Source: CAZTVN01 sp964617145 (GTDB lineage Bacteria > Patescibacteriota > Gracilibacteria > UBA1369 > JACRIC01). Taken from it: a stretch of 23,464 nucleotides of DNA. Below are positions 21,301-23,464 of the stretch, piece by piece; the stretch's first letter is position 1, and every line of letters starts with the position of its first letter. The DNA is taken from assembly GCA_964617145.1 (NCBI GenBank), contig CAZTVN010000013.1, forward strand, positions 1 through 23,464, read 5' to 3'. A program made the translations under genes and the position numbers. Below the pieces are notes generated by a model. That model was given only the letters and a program-made list of their open reading frames with translations. It did no database searches and was not told the DNA's origin.

Positions 21301-21306
21301 ATTATA
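21301..21306 (-). promoter_or_regulatory. -10 box of the mutY promoter
   Basis: TATAAT is perfect on the minus strand, 35 bp before the mutY ATG and directly downstream of the terminator of the preceding gene. No good -35 is seen at the expected distance (GTGAAT at 21324-21329). Confidence 0.5.
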
Positions 21307-21308
21307 CA

Positions 21309-21342
21309 AAAAAGGCGCGGACTATTCACGCCACGCCTTTTT
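21309..21342 (-). terminator. Intrinsic terminator of the DoxX-like gene
   Basis: AAAAAGGCG (21309-21317) pairs with CGCCTTTTT (21334-21342). On the minus strand the stem ends in a run of T residues, 18 bp after the DoxX stop codon. It is symmetric enough to act in both directions. Confidence 0.8.
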
Positions 21343-21359
21343 CATTTATTTTTACATTT

Positions 21360-21788
21360 CTACCTCTTTTCCATTTTTCCTCCGCATTCACAACAGCGAG
21401 TCATGGCATACGAGAGAACAAGAAGGAGAAGGAAATTTCCTTGAATCGCATTCATATCACCCATTACCGTCGTTCCAAAAAGCATGACAAGGAGAAATAC
21501 CCCCGTAGCACAGTAAAAAGATTTTTTGTGCTTGCATAGAAATATCAAGCCAGCACCCAAAATGACTTCAATAAATGGCACAAGATAGAGCCATATTAAA
21601 GCCACTCTTGATGGAAACCAAGTGTCTGCAAAGGGTTGCACCATTTGATTGGCAACATCCGTGAACCCCATTAGAAACTTATTAATCCCAATTAAGAGGA
21701 GAAACAGTCCGAGTCCGAGTCTTAAAAATCCCTCGGCTTTGGCTTCTCCGCAACAATTACTACATCCTGTTATAGGACATTTCATCAT
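21360..21788 (-). CDS. DoxX-like small membrane protein with cysteine motifs at both ends
   Basis: The 142-residue protein has four predicted membrane segments: FLRLGLGLFLLLIGINKFLMG, WLYLVPFIEVILGAGLIFL, YCATGVFLLVMLFGTTVMG and FLLLLVLSYAMT. This layout and the GINKF phrase fit the DoxX/DoxD-like family. Unusual are the N-terminal CPITGCSNCC and the C-terminal CCECGG cysteine clusters, which could bind metal or form a redox pair on the same side of the membrane. Starts at Met1 or Met2 (21785) are equally possible. It is monocistronic, with a strong terminator behind it and a palindrome in its upstream region. Substrate and role are unknown. Confidence 0.7.
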   Translation of the reverse strand: MMKCPITGCSNCCGEAKAEGFLRLGLGLFLLLIGINKFLMGFTDVANQMVQPFADTWFPSRVALIWLYLVPFIEVILGAGLIFLCKHKKSFYCATGVFLLVMLFGTTVMGDMNAIQGNFLLLLVLSYAMTRCCECGGKMEKR

Positions 21789-21853
21789 GTTTTTTTGCTT
21801 AAAGGATGAAAATATATTTTAATTTGAAACTTATTTTTTATCACAATAGCATA

Positions 21854-21874
21854 AAGCTTTATAAAATAAAGCTT
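21854..21874. promoter_or_regulatory. 9-bp perfect inverted repeat upstream of the DoxX-like gene
   Basis: AAGCTTTAT and ATAAAGCTT are separated by AAA. It lies about 65-85 bp before the DoxX start, where a repressor site could be. TTGACA on the minus strand at 21897-21902 is a possible -35 upstream of it. No T-run follows. Confidence 0.35.
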
Positions 21875-21921
21875 CTAAGGAATCCTTTGTTTAGTGTGTC
21901 AAGGGAATTACTGATCCGATT

Positions 21922-22347
21922 TTATGCAGCATAATTAAAAGTGTCCAGACATTTTTGAATTGGCTTTGGAGATCCTTGCGGCGACGAACCTTCCGATTGT
22001 GCCGATTGTGAGCCCCGCATAAAATCAAAAACCGTACGAACCGCCTCCGGCCGTCTTTGCGCAGGTTTTCCGGCAGTCGGCTGTTCAAAGGTAGTAACTG
22101 GTCGATTCCCTCTCATGGCAAGATATATCGCCGACTCTTTCGTCATATCCAGATTCCATGGTGCGCCGGGAACCAAAAGGATTTCACCTTGCCTGGGATT
22201 TAAAGGAGAAATGGTGGTCATGCGAAAATTGCCTCGTCTTTTACCTTCCAAAGATGGAAGCTGCATAGTCCTTGTATCTTTATACTGGTTTAAAAGATCT
22301 TCCTCAGTCCCAGAAAGAGAGGTATCCCTTTTTGACAACAATTCCAT
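21922..22347 (-). CDS. Unknown protein, 141 aa
   Basis: I do not recognise this protein. It has no membrane segment or signal peptide, and is rich in Pro, Ser, Arg and Gln, especially in the C-terminal third (TAGKPAQRRPEAV, SQSAQSEGSSPQGSP), which is probably disordered. A more ordered part is SPLNPRQGEILLVPGAPWNL (~47-66). Its base composition is noticeably richer in G+C than its neighbours. A well-spaced promoter (TTGACA, 17 bp, TATGTT) directly upstream supports real expression. An opposite-strand open frame at 22115-22435 is taken as its shadow. Origin by transfer is possible but unproven. Confidence 0.6.
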   Translation of the reverse strand: MELLSKRDTSLSGTEEDLLNQYKDTRTMQLPSLEGKRRGNFRMTTISPLNPRQGEILLVPGAPWNLDMTKESAIYLAMRGNRPVTTFEQPTAGKPAQRRPEAVRTVFDFMRGSQSAQSEGSSPQGSPKPIQKCLDTFNYAA

Positions 22348-22374
22348 TGTAAAAATTTATATTTTAAGAGTGGA

Positions 22375-22403
22375 AACATACTTAAAACACCAATTATTGT
22401 CAA
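22375..22403 (-). promoter_or_regulatory. Promoter of the 141-aa unknown gene
   Basis: On the minus strand TTGACA (22398-22403) and TATGTT (22375-22380) are 17 bases apart, giving a leader of about 20 nt before the ATG at 22347. A 16-base A tract (22407-22422) lies just upstream and may act as an UP-like element. Confidence 0.6.
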
Positions 22404-22467
22404 GGGAAAAAAAAAAAAAAAATATTTCATTATAGCACTATAAGTTATGTCTTTTTTCAGCTTTATC

Positions 22468-23127
22468 ATGCGATCGATCGTCAATATTTCCGAAATTTTT
22501 TATTCCAATCAAGGGGAAGGGAAAAATCGTGAAATTCCTTACATTTTTGTGCGCTTTGCAGGGTGTAACCTTACTTGTATTTGGTGTGATAGCAAATATA
22601 CCTGGCATAAAGATTTTCTTGATTTTAAAACATTCCAACTTTTTGATCTTATCAATGAAATTCGCGCACTTTCTCAAAAACATAATACAAATAGGATCCT
22701 TTTTACTGGAGGAGAACCGCTTCTTTTTAGCGATGTTATTGAATTTTTGATGAAGCAATTTTCGGATTTTTTCTTTGAAGTCGAGACGAATGGAAGCATT
22801 GCCACCGATCTTCCTTTTCACCAAATTAATGTTAGTTATAAGCTCAAAAATGCGAAGACGAGATATTATGATCTTAAAATTTTTCCGAACACTCCCTGTG
22901 TGGATTATAAATTTGTTATTTGCGATGAAGATGATATCCATGAGGCTTTAAATGTCGCTCAAAACCATGATATTCCTCGAGATCAAATATACTTTATGCC
23001 GGAAGGAGTTGATCCCGACATTCTTCAAAAAAGAAGTTTATGGCTTGAACAAAAATGTCGTGAAATCGGTGTCCATTTTTCCCCTCGACTTCATATTATG
23101 CTTTTTGGAAATAAGCGTGGCGTTTAA
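22468..23127 (+). CDS. queE: 7-carboxy-7-deazaguanine synthase (radical SAM)
   Basis: QueE converts carboxytetrahydropterin to 7-carboxy-7-deazaguanine in the pathway to preQ0 and queuosine. It shows the family N-terminus ISEIFYSNQGEG, the radical-SAM cluster motif CNLTCIWC (C-x3-C-x2-C) with the following DSKYTWH, FTGGEPLL, and VETNGS. DYKFVI lies later, and the end is FSPRLHIMLFGNKRGV. An upstream in-frame ATG at 22447 would add MSFFSFI. I chose 22468 because QueE proteins usually start 4-6 residues before the SEIFYSxQGEG motif. queC follows 12 bp later, so the two form a deazaguanine operon. Confidence 0.93.
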   Translation: MRSIVNISEIFYSNQGEGKNREIPYIFVRFAGCNLTCIWCDSKYTWHKDFLDFKTFQLFDLINEIRALSQKHNTNRILFTGGEPLLFSDVIEFLMKQFSDFFFEVETNGSIATDLPFHQINVSYKLKNAKTRYYDLKIFPNTPCVDYKFVICDEDDIHEALNVAQNHDIPRDQIYFMPEGVDPDILQKRSLWLEQKCREIGVHFSPRLHIMLFGNKRGV

Positions 23128-23139
23128 TATTTTAAAAAT

Positions 23140-23464
23140 ATGAAAAAGGCTCTCGTTGTTTTTTCTGGAGGACAAGATTCTACTACGTGTCTTTGCTGGG
23201 CTCTTAAACATTTTGACTCTGTAACTGCTATTTCTTTTGATTACGGACAACGTCATAAAGTAGAACTTGAATGCGCGAAAAATATCGCTAAAAAGCTCAA
23301 TATTGCTCACAGTATTTTGAATCTTCATCTCTTACAACAACTCACAAAAAATGCGCTTACTCATAAAGAAGTTGTGATCGAATGGAATAGCTCACTTCCC
23401 AGCACTTTTGTTCCTGCGCGAAATCTTCATTTTTTGTCATTTGCTGCAACGCAAGCTTATGAAA
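23140..23464 (+). CDS. queC: 7-cyano-7-deazaguanine (preQ0) synthase, 3' end outside window
   Basis: QueC uses ATP and ammonia to convert 7-carboxy-7-deazaguanine, the QueE product, to preQ0. The first 108 codons are present. They begin [18 protein letters not shown], with the PP-loop SGGQDSTT at residues 9-16, followed by [17 protein letters not shown] and [15 protein letters not shown] (family TYVPxRNxxFLS). The zinc-binding cysteines of the C-terminus lie beyond the window. The gene starts 12 bp after queE in the same direction. Confidence 0.95.
   Translation, partial: MKKALVVFSGGQDSTTCLCWALKHFDSVTAISFDYGQRHKVELECAKNIAKKLNIAHSILNLHLLQQLTKNALTHKEVVIEWNSSLPSTFVPARNLHFLSFAATQAYE

Noticed and set aside
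22115..22435. Plus-strand 106-codon frame opposite the 141-aa unknown gene
   Set aside because: It ends in A-tract-encoded lysines, has no promoter in its direction, and the opposite frame has a good one.

Overview
The window looks like part of a chromosome from a small-genome, AT-rich bacterium, most plausibly a member of the Candidate Phyla Radiation (Patescibacteria), perhaps a Peregrinibacteria-like lineage. The lineage call is inference. It rests on the phosphoketolase, the tandem cysteine-rich multi-zinc-ribbon proteins that are common in those genomes, the scarcity of good Shine-Dalgarno sequences, and TGA being used as a stop codon, which argues against the UGA=Gly lineages Gracilibacteria and SR1.

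Layout. 1-3362: a partial aspartate/aromatic aminotransferase (minus strand) diverges from ilvBN. Between them, on the ilv side, lie a promoter, a 27-codon leader peptide ending in a run of Leu/Ile/Val codons, and a terminator hairpin with a T-run, so ilvBN looks controlled by classical peptide-leader attenuation. 3370-8147 (minus): a type-II NADH dehydrogenase-like flavoprotein overlaps the end of a phosphoketolase gene that has an extended -10 promoter; a HAD phosphatase lies upstream of them. 8213-11468 (plus): pgk, a stand-alone GshF-type ATP-grasp ligase, a DUF1858-IscA fusion and a [2Fe-2S] ferredoxin. 11565-13504 (minus): a CuA-type cupredoxin lipoprotein whose signal peptide is interrupted by a 164-bp MITE-like element, a Thr/Pro-rich lipoprotein, and a RelE-like/ribbon-helix-helix toxin-antitoxin pair. 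13573-15593 (plus): a TrhP-like U32 protein and an unknown ORF. 15553-18921 (minus): two tandem zinc-ribbon proteins, one frameshifted in an A8 tract. 19057-22347 (minus): msrA, a cyclase-family hydrolase, mutY, a DoxX-like membrane protein and an unknown gene. 22468-23464 (plus): queE and the start of queC (queuosine precursor synthesis).

Unifying observations. A short sequence family, TAAGGAGGTGCTGAAAAA, recurs through the window. Read in the direction of the neighbouring gene it is TTTTTCAGCACCTCCTTA, and it sits just upstream of the start codons of msrA (four tandem units), mutY and the unknown ORF at 15132, with degenerate copies before the phosphoketolase and the aminotransferase. A variant (GGACATGCTGAAAAACGTG) forms the perfect 19-bp terminal inverted repeats of the element in the cupredoxin gene, which is flanked by 4-bp direct repeats. 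Removing the element plus one repeat leaves a normal lipoprotein signal peptide in frame. A related 28-bp piece lies in frame in the HAD gene. Together these suggest an active or recently active small non-autonomous element that tolerates insertion into coding sequence, comparable in behaviour to the Rickettsia palindromic elements.

The gene content suggests fermentative or phosphoketolase carbon metabolism with some electron-transfer parts (NDH-2-like protein, CuA protein, ferredoxin) and thiol/oxidative-damage functions (MsrA, MutY, GshF-like ligase, Fe-S carrier).
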